A DNA stretch of 64,000 nucleotides from Pseudomonadota bacterium. GTDB taxonomy: Bacteria; Myxococcota_A; UBA796; GCA-2862545. Location of the stretch: NCBI GenBank assembly GCA_023954855.1, contig JAGSGY010000018.1, positions 20,106 through 84,105 on the forward strand, given 5' to 3'. Shown here in pieces: positions 8,901 to 16,940 of this stretch. The translations under genes were made by a program, and so were the position numbers. Numbering within the stretch: position 1 is the stretch's first letter; the number at the start of each line of letters is the position of its first letter. The notes below the pieces were generated by a model. That model was not told the origin of the DNA, did not search any database, and saw only the letters and a list, made by a program, of their open reading frames with translations.

Positions 8901-10657
8901 CGGCTGCCGCGGCCGAGCGCAATCGCCTGTTCGAGGCGGGTCGCGCTGGGGGTGGCTGGGCTGGCTACAACGAGGAGCTGATCAGCGAGGGTGGCGGTGT
9001 CTTCGACATTCGCGCCAAGTCGGTTCCGCTCTCGCCCCAAGCCCAGAAGCTGCTTGGACTCTCGCTCGACGAAGCCCCTCCCGAAGTGGTCGTCAACGCC
9101 ATCCTCAAGATGGACGTGGACCTGCTCTGGAACGGCGGCATCGGCACCTACATGAAGGCGAGCACCGAGACCCACGGCGACGCCGACGACCGCAGCAACG
9201 ACGCCGTGCGCATCGACGGAAACCAGATCCGCGCCAAGATCCTCGGCGAGGGCGGCAACCTCGGCGTCACCCAGCGGGGCCGCATCGAGGCCGCACAGCA
9301 CGGCCTGCGGCTGAACACGGACTTCATCGACAACTCCGCTGGCGTCGACCTCTCGGACCACGAAGTCAACCTGAAGATCTTGCTCGATCGGGTCGTCGCT
9401 CGCGGCGAGCTCGACGTCGACGGGCGCAACGCCATGCTTCGCAAGGTCGCCGACAAGGTCGCCGATCTCGTGCTCGCGAACAACGATGCGCAGGGCCGTC
9501 AGATCACGCGCGACATCGAGCGCAGCAAGCGCAACATCTTCGCGTTCGGACGGGCCATCAGCTTCGTGGAGCGCCACCTCGGCGTGCGCCGCAAGGTGCT
9601 TCGCCTGCCCTCCGAGAACGAGATCAACCGCCGCGCCGAGACGGGGGCGGGGCTCACCCGTCCCGAGCTGGCCGTGCTCTCCTCCTGGGTCAAGCAGTAC
9701 GTGTTCCGCGAGCTGTGCGCCGGCGAGCCCAAGGCCCTGCCCGGCTACGACGAGCTGCTCCTCGGCTACTTCCCCGACAAGTTGGTCGAGACCTACGAAG
9801 CCGACGTGCGCAGCCACCAGCTCGCCGACGAAATCGCCATGACCCAGGCCACCACCCGCATCGTCAGTGATGGCGGTGTGACGCTGATCCCGATGATGAT
9901 CGAGACCACGGGACGCGGTGTTCAGGCCGTGGCATCGGCCTACCTCAAGGCCCAGGTCCTCTCGCGCACCGAAGAGGTCCGCAGCAGCCTGCAGGAGCTC
10001 CGGTCCACCATCAACCTGGTCGAGCTCTCGAACGCCTGGGTGCAGGTCGACGACGGCACGCGTCAGGTCGCCGCCTACTGGCTCTCCGCCGGCCAGCGCA
10101 TTCCGACCGACGACGAGATGACTTCAATGGCCCCGGCCGCCGAGAGCGTCTACGAGCTCCAGGCCCGCGAGGTCACCCGCCGAAACAAGCAGGTGCTCAA
10201 GCGCCTGTCGGCCAGTGGCATCCCCCCCGAGGTCGGTGCCCGCGTGCTCCAGTCTCGCTACCTGAACACCGCATTGATGGTGTGGGCCGAGGCCAAGCGC
10301 AATGACATGGAACTACCCGATATGGCGGTTCGCAACCTCGCGGTGGGTCGTGCATCTGGACTACAGGCCATCCTCGATGACCTGGCCGAGCGCCCCGCGA
10401 GCGGCCGGTGGGACCCGATTGCGCTGCGTATTCTCTTCCACCGCTTCAGCGTGCTTCTCCGCGATGCCGTCAACGTGTCCGGCAACGGCGTTTCGGCCAA
10501 GACCGTCGACGCTCTCGAGGCGAAGCTGAAGCGCGGAGCCCTCAAGGACGTGCGCCGGCAGGTGGACGAGCTGATGGCGGGCCAGACCGAGCCCTCGGTG
10601 GCGACCCTTCTGGTTGCCGAAGAGCGGGTGCGCGGCCTCCTCGCGCGGATGACCTGA
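5972..10657 (+). CDS. gdhB: NAD-specific glutamate dehydrogenase, large (about 180 kDa) class
   Basis: The 1,561-residue length and sequence match the very large NAD-GDH class of bacteria, which converts L-glutamate and NAD+ to 2-oxoglutarate, NADH and ammonium. The N-terminal half holds ACT-like regulatory segments. The catalytic and Rossmann core lies roughly at residues 750-1150 and contains PIGAKGGF with the catalytic Lys, VAADKGTAHLSDTAN, GIGDMSGDVFGNG and GEGGNLGVTQRGR. The C-terminal helical domain follows. The ATG is preceded by a GAGGGGG ribosome site. It acts in the cytoplasm in amino-acid catabolism. The histidine phosphatase gene starts on its stop codon. Confidence 0.95.
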   Translation: MSVATAASATRTQIRSSLSGWTGELSGDERDLFRAFVDETISGLRGPFLAHHPADEVLAHLESAFRFTLQRDLSGPKVAIRPAGKGAVTLACMVDQPFIVDTIRLFLRNNAAEYWGGFNLTFQATRDESGKLIAVGADDGLAESIVLLEADAGSLLDDGESKVKSLTGHLTLARALVSDFRPMTRIVERWSQKYESLADRHPVKGDPLRETAQFLQWLLADNFVFMGLDVGEDRFGIQGVKSAFLGDSDGEWPTPHEGTTIQVRKSRHESPVHRAGRIDEILISPPDDSGVEPLFIRGMFTYRAVTQPCRHVPILRRVLAGILDETKAKAGSYRYKGIANVFDSLPTEFLLTATREAIAETVDLVFEAEHQQDVGVSFLKTGPFTAFCLVAMPKSQYTDELRRDVETDITASLDATYCDHGLFVGRYDTVLLHYFLTGVSFPSDDDLQELTERIRGQATPWSARLWSTLAKRFDDATADRLAETYGRAFPDEWVRTTSADRAVRDIEMLERLSSDARLVADVYEDRNRTITLNLYEQQDVYLTDLLPVLDNFGLVVIESNATRVESRGGRLYIDTFKIMGAKGVPRTEFRERGPLLVDAIEAVFAKQVENDGLNQLVLASGLTWKEVDVLRGFANYSRQLQDKVSPTRAREIMLTHPIMCITLVELFRARFDPDFEGSREQAVNKCRQAVVDELRLIRAHDEDLLFSTLASLIHGTVRTNAYRTDLPFHYLSFKYDSSAIDEMGDKRAMFEIYVHQKDVEGVHLRFGKIARGGLRWSDRHDYRTEVFGLAATQVVKNVVIVPIGAKGGFLLKNASADYGIRRQEADHHYKTFIRGLLDVTDNVVNDKIVPPPRVVRHDPDDPYLVVAADKGTAHLSDTANALAVERGFWLGDAFASGGSNGYDHKGMGITARGAWVLVNRHFAELGVDPYSQEFTVAGIGDMSGDVFGNGLIETPHARLIAAFNHMHIFLDPDPDTAAAAAERNRLFEAGRAGGGWAGYNEELISEGGGVFDIRAKSVPLSPQAQKLLGLSLDEAPPEVVVNAILKMDVDLLWNGGIGTYMKASTETHGDADDRSNDAVRIDGNQIRAKILGEGGNLGVTQRGRIEAAQHGLRLNTDFIDNSAGVDLSDHEVNLKILLDRVVARGELDVDGRNAMLRKVADKVADLVLANNDAQGRQITRDIERSKRNIFAFGRAISFVERHLGVRRKVLRLPSENEINRRAETGAGLTRPELAVLSSWVKQYVFRELCAGEPKALPGYDELLLGYFPDKLVETYEADVRSHQLADEIAMTQATTRIVSDGGVTLIPMMIETTGRGVQAVASAYLKAQVLSRTEEVRSSLQELRSTINLVELSNAWVQVDDGTRQVAAYWLSAGQRIPTDDEMTSMAPAAESVYELQAREVTRRNKQVLKRLSASGIPPEVGARVLQSRYLNTALMVWAEAKRNDMELPDMAVRNLAVGRASGLQAILDDLAERPASGRWDPIALRILFHRFSVLLRDAVNVSGNGVSAKTVDALEAKLKRGALKDVRRQVDELMAGQTEPSVATLLVAEERVRGLLARMT

Positions 10658-11220
10658 TGCCGACCTGGGGCTTTGTGCGGCACGGTGAATCCGTCGCCAA
10701 CGCGGCGGGATGGCTCGCGGGCCACACCGACACACCGCTCACGCCCCTCGGACAGCAGCAGGCACGCGGCGTTGAGGTGAATGCCGACGACTGGTCCCGC
10801 ATCGTCAGCTCCGACCTTCAGCGCGCGGCAGACACCGCCCGGCTCGCACTCCCCGGCGTGCACATTCCCGCGTTCTCGGCACTCCGCGAGCGCACGATCG
10901 GCGGCTGGGATGGCCTCGCCATCGATGCGCTCAAGGCCGACGGCTCATGGCCGGTTCTGCTGACCTGGGACGGCCCACCGCCCGGCGGAGAGTCGAACAA
11001 GATGCTCGCGGTCCGCGTGCTGACCTGGCTCGCCGCGCAGCCCGATGAAGACACGCTGGTCTTTGCACACGGCGGCGTCATTCGAACCCTGAGCGGACTG
11101 ATCGACGGCCTTCCGATCGACGAGATCCCGCTGCGTAAGGTGAAGAACGGCTCGGTGCTGACCCGTACCATGAGCCAGGACGACTGGACCCAGCTGTTGA
11201 CGCGGGTGCACACGACGTAG
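10657..11220 (+). CDS. Histidine phosphatase superfamily (phosphoglycerate mutase-like) protein
   Basis: A 187-residue protein beginning WGFVRHGESVAN, the RHG catalytic signature in which the His is phosphorylated. Conserved SDLQRAADTA, RERTIGGWDG and FAHGGVIRT follow, giving the second catalytic His near residue 144. This is the compact single-domain form seen in broad-specificity phosphatases such as CobC, PhoE and GpmB; the substrate cannot be told from sequence. The start overlaps the TGA of the gdh gene (TGATG), showing coupling. The frame is open further upstream inside gdh, but the family N-terminus is at this ATG. Confidence 0.85.
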   Translation: MPTWGFVRHGESVANAAGWLAGHTDTPLTPLGQQQARGVEVNADDWSRIVSSDLQRAADTARLALPGVHIPAFSALRERTIGGWDGLAIDALKADGSWPVLLTWDGPPPGGESNKMLAVRVLTWLAAQPDEDTLVFAHGGVIRTLSGLIDGLPIDEIPLRKVKNGSVLTRTMSQDDWTQLLTRVHTT

Positions 11221-11262
11221 CGCTGGCCCCCTTCGTGCGACCGTGAGGAACTTGGAGGATCG

Positions 11263-12471
11263 ATGTCCGAGCGCGTCACATTCACGGGCCACGACGGTTC
11301 ACAGCTCGTCGGCCGGCTGCATCGACCGATTCACGCCCGCGGCTGGGCGGTGTTCGCACACTGCTTCACATGCGGCAAAGATCTGCACGCCGCCCGACGC
11401 ATTGCCGAGGCCCTGGCCGACGCCGGAATCGGCGTGCTGCGCTTCGACTTCACGGGTCTCGGCCAGTCCGAGGGCGACTTCGCGGACACCACCTTCACCT
11501 CGAACGTGACCGACATCGTGGCTGCCACCGACTGGCTGGATGCGAACGAGGGGCCCGTGACCTTGCTCGTTGGCCACTCGCTGGGTGGAGCCGCCGTCCT
11601 CCTGGCCGCCGCTGAACGTCCAGCCATTCGCGCGGTGGCCACCCTAGGCGCCCCCAGCGACCCCGCACACGCCAGCCACCTGCTCGACCCCGTACGCGCG
11701 ACGCTCGAGACCGAAGGAGAGGCCACCGCGGTGCTCGCCGGTCGGCCGTTTCGCGTGCGCCGGGACCTGGTCGAAGACCTCGAAGCGCAGCGACTCGAGG
11801 CCACCCTGCCGGAGCTCCGCGGCCGATCCCTGCTCTTCCTGCACTCACCTCACGACACGGTGGTGGGCGTCGAGCACGCCGGCCGGCTGTTCCGCGCCGC
11901 CCGCCACCCCAAGAGCTTCGTCAGCCTCGACGGGGCGGACCACCTGCTCACGAGCGAGGCCGATGCACGCTACGCCGGCCAGGTCATTGCCGCCTGGGCC
12001 GAGCGATACGCCACACAGGCGGAGCCCGCCCACGATGACAGCGAGCGCGGCACGGTCGAGGTGCAGCTCGGGACCGAGCACTACACGACGCACATCATGG
12101 CTGGACCGCACCACCTGCTCGCGGACGAGCCCAAGAGCGTGCGGGGAGCCGACCTCGGTCCAAGCCCCTACGACCTGCTCCTGGCGTCGCTGGGGGCCTG
12201 CACGGCCATGACCCTGCGCATGTACGCCGACCGGAAGGCCTGGCCGCTTGAGAGCGTGCATGTGGCACTCACCCATCGCCGCACCCACGCCGAGGACTGC
12301 CGGGCCTGTGAAACACCCGATGGAAAGGTGCAAGTCATCGACCGCGTCGTCACGATCCAAGGCGACGAACTCGACGCCAAACAGGTCGAACGCCTGCTTC
12401 AAATCGCCGACCGCTGCCCGGTGCACCGCACACTCCACGAGCCTCTGGAGGTGCACACACGCCTGGCCTAG
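11263..12471 (+). CDS. Alpha/beta hydrolase - OsmC fusion protein
   Basis: A 402-residue two-domain protein. Residues 1-250 are an alpha/beta hydrolase with the nucleophile elbow GHSLGG (about 105), an Asp in HSPHDTV (about 200) and a His in DGADHLL (about 230). Residues 265-402 are an OsmC/Ohr-like domain with the two peroxidatic Cys regions (SLGACTAMTLRMYADRK and the C-terminal DRCPVHRTL). OsmC proteins reduce organic hydroperoxides with thiols. The fused form recurs in bacteria, and I infer detoxification of acyl peroxides or thioesters. A GGAGG ribosome site precedes the ATG by five bases. Confidence 0.88.
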   Translation: MSERVTFTGHDGSQLVGRLHRPIHARGWAVFAHCFTCGKDLHAARRIAEALADAGIGVLRFDFTGLGQSEGDFADTTFTSNVTDIVAATDWLDANEGPVTLLVGHSLGGAAVLLAAAERPAIRAVATLGAPSDPAHASHLLDPVRATLETEGEATAVLAGRPFRVRRDLVEDLEAQRLEATLPELRGRSLLFLHSPHDTVVGVEHAGRLFRAARHPKSFVSLDGADHLLTSEADARYAGQVIAAWAERYATQAEPAHDDSERGTVEVQLGTEHYTTHIMAGPHHLLADEPKSVRGADLGPSPYDLLLASLGACTAMTLRMYADRKAWPLESVHVALTHRRTHAEDCRACETPDGKVQVIDRVVTIQGDELDAKQVERLLQIADRCPVHRTLHEPLEVHTRLA

Positions 12472-12557
12472 CCAGTGTCCGAAGGCCCAGTGACAGGCGG
12501 GTTTAGTGGCCGAGACCGCGCAGAACGCCTATGTGCGGCGGATTCCCAGGTGACCCG

Positions 12558-14279
12558 ATGACCACGACCTTCAATGACTTCAAGCTCGACGCACGGATTC
12601 TCTCCGCCGTCGCCAAGCTCGGATTCACAGAGCCCACGCCGATTCAGGCCGAAGCCATCCCCGTTCTGCTCGAAGGCAACGACGTCATTGGTGGAGCCCG
12701 CACCGGTAGCGGCAAGACGGCAGCCTTTGGTCTGCCGATGCTCGAGATGGCCAAGGACGGCCTGGGCATCCCGAAGGCCCTGATCCTGGCCCCGACCCGC
12801 GAGCTTGCTCGCCAGGTCACCGAGGCCTTGCAGTCGTTCGCGGTCGACATGCGCCTTCACATCGTGACGCTGTACGGCGGCGTCGCCTACCAGGGCCAGC
12901 TCTCCGCGCTGCGCCGCGGCGTCGACATCGTCGTCGGCACGCCGGGTCGTACCCTCGACCACATCAAGCGCAACAACTTCGACGTCTCCGCGATCGAGAT
13001 GCTGGTCCTCGACGAGGCCGACGAGATGCTGCGCATGGGCTTCATCGAAGAAGTCACCGCGATCCTCGAGCACCTGCCAACCGAGCGTCAGACTGCGCTG
13101 TTCTCGGCCACCATGCCGAAGGCGATCCGCAAGGTTGCAAAGCGCCACCTCAAGGACCCCGTCTCGGTGCAGGTCGAGAGTGGTGGCCTGACGACCGACC
13201 ACATTCAGCAGCGCTTCATGCGCGTGCCGAACGTGCACAAGATCGACGCCCTCGAGCGCCTGCTTCGCGCCGAAGGCAACGGCACCGCCCTGGTGTTCGC
13301 CCGAACCCGCCGCGGATGTGCCGAAGTCGCCGAGGCCCTCGCGAAGCGCGGTATGCCGGTGGACGCTCTGCACGGCGAGATGAACCAGGCCGCCCGCGAG
13401 CGCGTGCTGCATCGCCTGCGCTCCCGCCAGCTCGACGTGGTCATCGCCACCGACGTCGCAGCGCGCGGCATCGACGTCGAGCACATCACGCACGTCATCA
13501 ACCTCGAGCTCCCCAGCGACCGCGAGACCTACGCCCACCGCATCGGTCGCACCGGCCGCGCCGGACGCGATGGCCTCGCCATCACCTTCGTCAGCGTGCG
13601 TGAGCGCAAGAAGCTGCAGAACATGGCCGTCAGCGAGGGCATCGATCTTCAAGAGATCCGCATTCCCACCGATGCCGACATCGCCAATGCTCAGCGCAGC
13701 CGCATCAGCAAGATGATCACCACGGCACTGACCGACACCGATCGCCCGCGCCGCCTCGAGTGGGTCGCCGAGATTCTCAACGAGACCGAAGCCGAGCCCG
13801 CCGACCTCGTCGAAGCCGCGCTTCACCTGCTCGCCGGCCGCGAGCTCGAGGGCCTCGGCGACAGCCCGAGTGACGAGCCCCCGCAGTGGGCCAAGGCACG
13901 GATTCATTCCCGCATCGAGCCCCGCGCCGACGAGGTTGAGCTGTTCTTCCCCATCGGCCGTAACCGCGGACTGCGTCCCGGAGACATCGTCGGTGCGCTC
14001 GCCAACGAGCTGCGCATTCCGACCGATGCCATCGGCCGCGTGACCCTTCTCGACCGCAAGAGCTTCGTCGGACTGCCCCGCGAGATCGCCATGCAGGTCG
14101 CCCAGGAAGTCAGCGAGCTCGAGCTACGCGGTGTGCGCGTGCCGGTGCAGCTGGCCCGCCAGAACGACGACCGCGGTGGACGCCCCCACTTCAAGCGCTT
14201 CCAGCACCGCGACCGCAACGACGGCGGCGGCTTCAGCCCCAAGGGCCAGAAGCGCTTCGGAAAGGGCAAGCGCCGCTAA
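12558..14279 (+). CDS. deaD: DEAD-box RNA helicase (DeaD/CsdA type) with DbpA-like RNA-binding domain
   Basis: A 573-residue ATP-dependent RNA helicase. Motifs in order are Q-motif GFTEPTPIQAEAIP, Walker A ARTGSGKT, PTRELA, TPGR, DEAD, SAT and the motif VI region HRIGRTGRAG. Residues about 460-540 match the DbpA RNA-binding domain, and the tail is basic and Gly/Arg-rich. It probably works in ribosome assembly and mRNA turnover, especially in the cold. The frame extends nine codons upstream, but the ATG at 12558 begins at the family N-terminus. Its stop overlaps the convergent P450 stop by four bases. Confidence 0.9.
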   Translation: MTTTFNDFKLDARILSAVAKLGFTEPTPIQAEAIPVLLEGNDVIGGARTGSGKTAAFGLPMLEMAKDGLGIPKALILAPTRELARQVTEALQSFAVDMRLHIVTLYGGVAYQGQLSALRRGVDIVVGTPGRTLDHIKRNNFDVSAIEMLVLDEADEMLRMGFIEEVTAILEHLPTERQTALFSATMPKAIRKVAKRHLKDPVSVQVESGGLTTDHIQQRFMRVPNVHKIDALERLLRAEGNGTALVFARTRRGCAEVAEALAKRGMPVDALHGEMNQAARERVLHRLRSRQLDVVIATDVAARGIDVEHITHVINLELPSDRETYAHRIGRTGRAGRDGLAITFVSVRERKKLQNMAVSEGIDLQEIRIPTDADIANAQRSRISKMITTALTDTDRPRRLEWVAEILNETEAEPADLVEAALHLLAGRELEGLGDSPSDEPPQWAKARIHSRIEPRADEVELFFPIGRNRGLRPGDIVGALANELRIPTDAIGRVTLLDRKSFVGLPREIAMQVAQEVSELELRGVRVPVQLARQNDDRGGRPHFKRFQHRDRNDGGGFSPKGQKRFGKGKRR

Positions 14280-15613
14280 GCGCGCAGCGCCACATCCACC
14301 GGAAGACCACCCTCGGGGTGGTTGGACAGCTCGGCCTTCATCGCGATCTTGTAGTCAGGGGCGAGCTGCGGCTTCACGCGTTGAAGCAGACTGCCCACGA
14401 CCAGCTGCGCCTCCATCATCGCGAAAGCCTTGCCGATGCAGATCCGCTGGCCCCCCGAGAACGGCACATACGCGCCGTTCGGAATCGCCTTCGCCCGCAC
14501 CTTGCTAAACCGCTCGGGGTCGAAGGTCTCAGGTGACGGAAACCACCGCGCGTCGTGCTGGGTGACGTAGGGGCTGATGATCACCGGCGAGCCCTTCGGG
14601 ATCTTGAAGCCGCCCACAACTGCATCCTCAGTCGGCTGCTTCATGAACACCCACACGCTCGGCAGAATGCGGATGCTCTCCTTCACGCACATCTCGAGGT
14701 ACGGCAGCTCCTTGAGATGAGCCACAGTGAGGCGCTCCCCGCCCGTGACGCGATCGATGTCGGCGACCAAGCGCTCGGTCACGTCGGGATTGCGGGCGAG
14801 CAGGTACCACATCCACGTCATCGCGTGCGCCGTGGTCTCGTGGCCGGCGAAGAACAGCGTCATGGACTGGTCGCGGACCTCCTTGTCGGACAGGCCGTTG
14901 CCGTCTTCGTCCTTGGACATCAGCAGCATCGAGAGCAGATCGCCGCGATCGGCGGTGTTGCCACGCCGCGAGTCAATCACGCCACGGACCACGCTCTCCA
15001 TGTCGTCGATGGCCTTGAGCTTGCGCTTGTTCCGCTTCGACGGCCACCACTTCGGCACCGGAACCGGCATGTGAATGTGCTCGACCATCTCCTTCTGGAT
15101 GACGTGCATGGCCTCGCCGACCTTCTCGGCGCCTTCTCGGACATCGGCATCGAAGAGCGTCTTCGCCACGATCTCGAGGGTCAGCTGCACCATGTCGTCG
15201 TCGAAGTCTCGCCGCTCATCGGACTGCCACTCATCGACCATGCGGTGCGTGTAGGCCACCATCGTGTCGCCGTAGGCCATGATCCGCTTGCGGTGAAACG
15301 CGGGCAGCACAAGCTTGTGCTGTCGCTTCCACGTCGCGCCTTCGGTGGTGAGCAGGCCATCTCCGAGAAACTTCTCCCAGAGACGCTTCGCGATCTGCGG
15401 CTTGAGGAACACATCGGCGCGGCGCGTCATGATGTCCCAGATGTCGTCCGGGTGGGTGACCAGGTACCAGTACGAGGGGCCAACGCGAAAACGAACGACG
15501 TCGCCGTAAGCCTCGTGCAGGTACTTGATGTAGTGCAGCGGCTGCTCCTTGAAGTCGAGCGTGCTGCCTAGGAAGAAGTCCCCGCGCGGTCCGGGCGGAA
15601 GTGGAGCGTCCAT
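14276..15613 (-). CDS. Cytochrome P450 monooxygenase (CYP4/CYP102-like clan)
   Basis: A 445-residue soluble P450. It shows the I-helix oxygen-binding motif FAGHETTA (255-262), the K-helix ExxR (E312-R315), the PERF region (about 367-370) and the haem loop FSGGQRICIG (385-394) with Cys392 as iron ligand. The proline-rich start (LPPGPRG) and the AGHETT form are closer to fatty-acid hydroxylase-type P450s than to the CYP125/142 group. It is divergent from a second P450 with a KstR-like palindrome between them. A sterol, terpenoid or fatty-acid substrate is inferred from context only. No ferredoxin or reductase gene is adjacent. Confidence 0.92.
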   Translation of the reverse strand: MDAPLPPGPRGDFFLGSTLDFKEQPLHYIKYLHEAYGDVVRFRVGPSYWYLVTHPDDIWDIMTRRADVFLKPQIAKRLWEKFLGDGLLTTEGATWKRQHKLVLPAFHRKRIMAYGDTMVAYTHRMVDEWQSDERRDFDDDMVQLTLEIVAKTLFDADVREGAEKVGEAMHVIQKEMVEHIHMPVPVPKWWPSKRNKRKLKAIDDMESVVRGVIDSRRGNTADRGDLLSMLLMSKDEDGNGLSDKEVRDQSMTLFFAGHETTAHAMTWMWYLLARNPDVTERLVADIDRVTGGERLTVAHLKELPYLEMCVKESIRILPSVWVFMKQPTEDAVVGGFKIPKGSPVIISPYVTQHDARWFPSPETFDPERFSKVRAKAIPNGAYVPFSGGQRICIGKAFAMMEAQLVVGSLLQRVKPQLAPDYKIAMKAELSNHPEGGLPVDVALRA

Positions 15614-15704
15614 CGAGAGTCCCGTGAAACTGTGTGATCACGCCGCTGACGAGCCGCTGCGCAGGCTGAGCATCCAATTTACGCTGACGCCTGTCAACGG
15701 GAAC

Positions 15705-15718
15705 TGAAACATGTTCTA
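15705..15718. promoter_or_regulatory. KstR-like operator between divergent P450 genes
   Basis: TGAAACATGTTCTA fits TnnAACnnGTTnnA, the published KstR (TetR family) operator of actinobacterial cholesterol catabolism. It lies 22 bases before the ATG at 15741 and about 90 bases before the start of the opposite P450, a position suited to repression of the rightward promoter. Four more copies of the motif lie in two other intergenic regions of the window. Confidence 0.7.
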
Positions 15719-15740
15719 TTACTCGTCACGAGAGGACAAC

Positions 15741-16940
15741 ATGGCCGACTACAGCACCCTCGATCTGATGGATCCGAAAACCTTCGATGGCGACACGAGC
15801 GGCCTGATGGACTGGCTGTGCGAGAAGGAGGTTTACTGGGATCCCCAGTCGGAGCTCTGGGCAGCCGCCTCCTACGACGCGGTCGTGGCAGTGGCGCGTG
15901 ATCCCAAGACCTTCCACTCCGAGGAGGGCAACGTCCCGAAGCTGCCGAATGATCCGTCGTTCATCAACTTGGACGGAAAGGCGCACAAGAAGCGTCGCGG
16001 GCTGATCAAGCACCTGTTCACCCGCCCGGCGATCGCCAGACTCGAAGAACACATTCGCGACGCCGTCGACAACCTCATTGACGAGGTGATCGAGGACGGA
16101 GAGTGTGACTTCGTCGCCAGCATCGGCTCGATGATCCCCCTGCAGATCATCTGTGAGATGACCGGCATCGACGAAGAGTGGCGGCCAATGGTGCACGAAG
16201 CCATCGATGGCTTCATCCTCGGCGGCTCGGGGCCGGACCACGTCACCGAGGCCGTCAACGAGGCGTTCATCACCTTCGGCGGCCTGCACATGCACCTGGT
16301 CGACCAGCGCCGCGCCGAGCCCAAGGATGACCTGCTCTCGCTCTGGATTCACGCCGAGATCGACGGGCAGCCGATGACCGAAGATGAGCTGCTCTTCGAG
16401 CACACGATGATGATCATCGGCGGCAGCGAGACCACCCGCAATGTCATGTCGGGCGCGATCAAGGTGCTCTCGGACCAACCCGAGATTCGCGACCGCTTGT
16501 TGGCAGACCCCAGTCTGCTCGAGGCGGCCAGTGAGGAGGCGATTCGCTACGTGACGCCGTTCATTCGCATGTCGCGTACCGCCACCCGCGACGTCGAGTT
16601 CTACGGCCACCAGATCAAGAAGGGCGACGAGATCTTGATGGTCTACCCCTCCGCCAACTTCGACAAGCGGAAGTTCGACGACCCTTACACGTTCAACATC
16701 GACCGCGACCTCAAGAAGACCAAGGTGCTCTCGTTCGGCTTTGGGCAGCATTTCTGCATCGGCGCCTACCTCGCTCGTCTCGAGGTCAAGGTCTGCCTGG
16801 AGCAGATGCTCAAGCGCATGCCCGACTGGGAGGTCACCGGCGAGGGGACCCGCCTGCACAGCTCGTTCGCGCGCGGCTACACCAGCCTGCCGATCAAGTT
16901 CACCCCCGGCAAGCGCCTGAACGCCATGGCGGCCAAGTAG
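15741..16940 (+). CDS. Cytochrome P450, CYP125/CYP142/CYP124-like
   Basis: A 399-residue P450 with I-helix IGGSETT (about 226-232), ExxR at E267-R270 and haem loop FGFGQHFCIG (332-341) with Cys339. The short, soluble form and these motifs resemble actinobacterial P450s that oxidise the terminal carbon of sterol or branched side chains. An upstream in-frame ATG at 15711 lies inside the operator, so I chose 15741, which has AGAGGA five bases before it. The SDR gene follows with no gap. Control by the KstR-like site just upstream is inferred. A sterol substrate is plausible but not shown by sequence alone. Confidence 0.9.
   Translation: MADYSTLDLMDPKTFDGDTSGLMDWLCEKEVYWDPQSELWAAASYDAVVAVARDPKTFHSEEGNVPKLPNDPSFINLDGKAHKKRRGLIKHLFTRPAIARLEEHIRDAVDNLIDEVIEDGECDFVASIGSMIPLQIICEMTGIDEEWRPMVHEAIDGFILGGSGPDHVTEAVNEAFITFGGLHMHLVDQRRAEPKDDLLSLWIHAEIDGQPMTEDELLFEHTMMIIGGSETTRNVMSGAIKVLSDQPEIRDRLLADPSLLEAASEEAIRYVTPFIRMSRTATRDVEFYGHQIKKGDEILMVYPSANFDKRKFDDPYTFNIDRDLKKTKVLSFGFGQHFCIGAYLARLEVKVCLEQMLKRMPDWEVTGEGTRLHSSFARGYTSLPIKFTPGKRLNAMAAK

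Noticed and set aside
7904..9817. 637-codon open frame on the minus strand inside the GDH gene
   Set aside because: It is antisense to a clearly recognised gene, has no family-like motifs, and is a typical by-product of high-GC codon use.
12468..13907. 479-codon frame antisense to the DEAD-box helicase
   Set aside because: Shadow of a gene with all helicase motifs; no recognisable protein.
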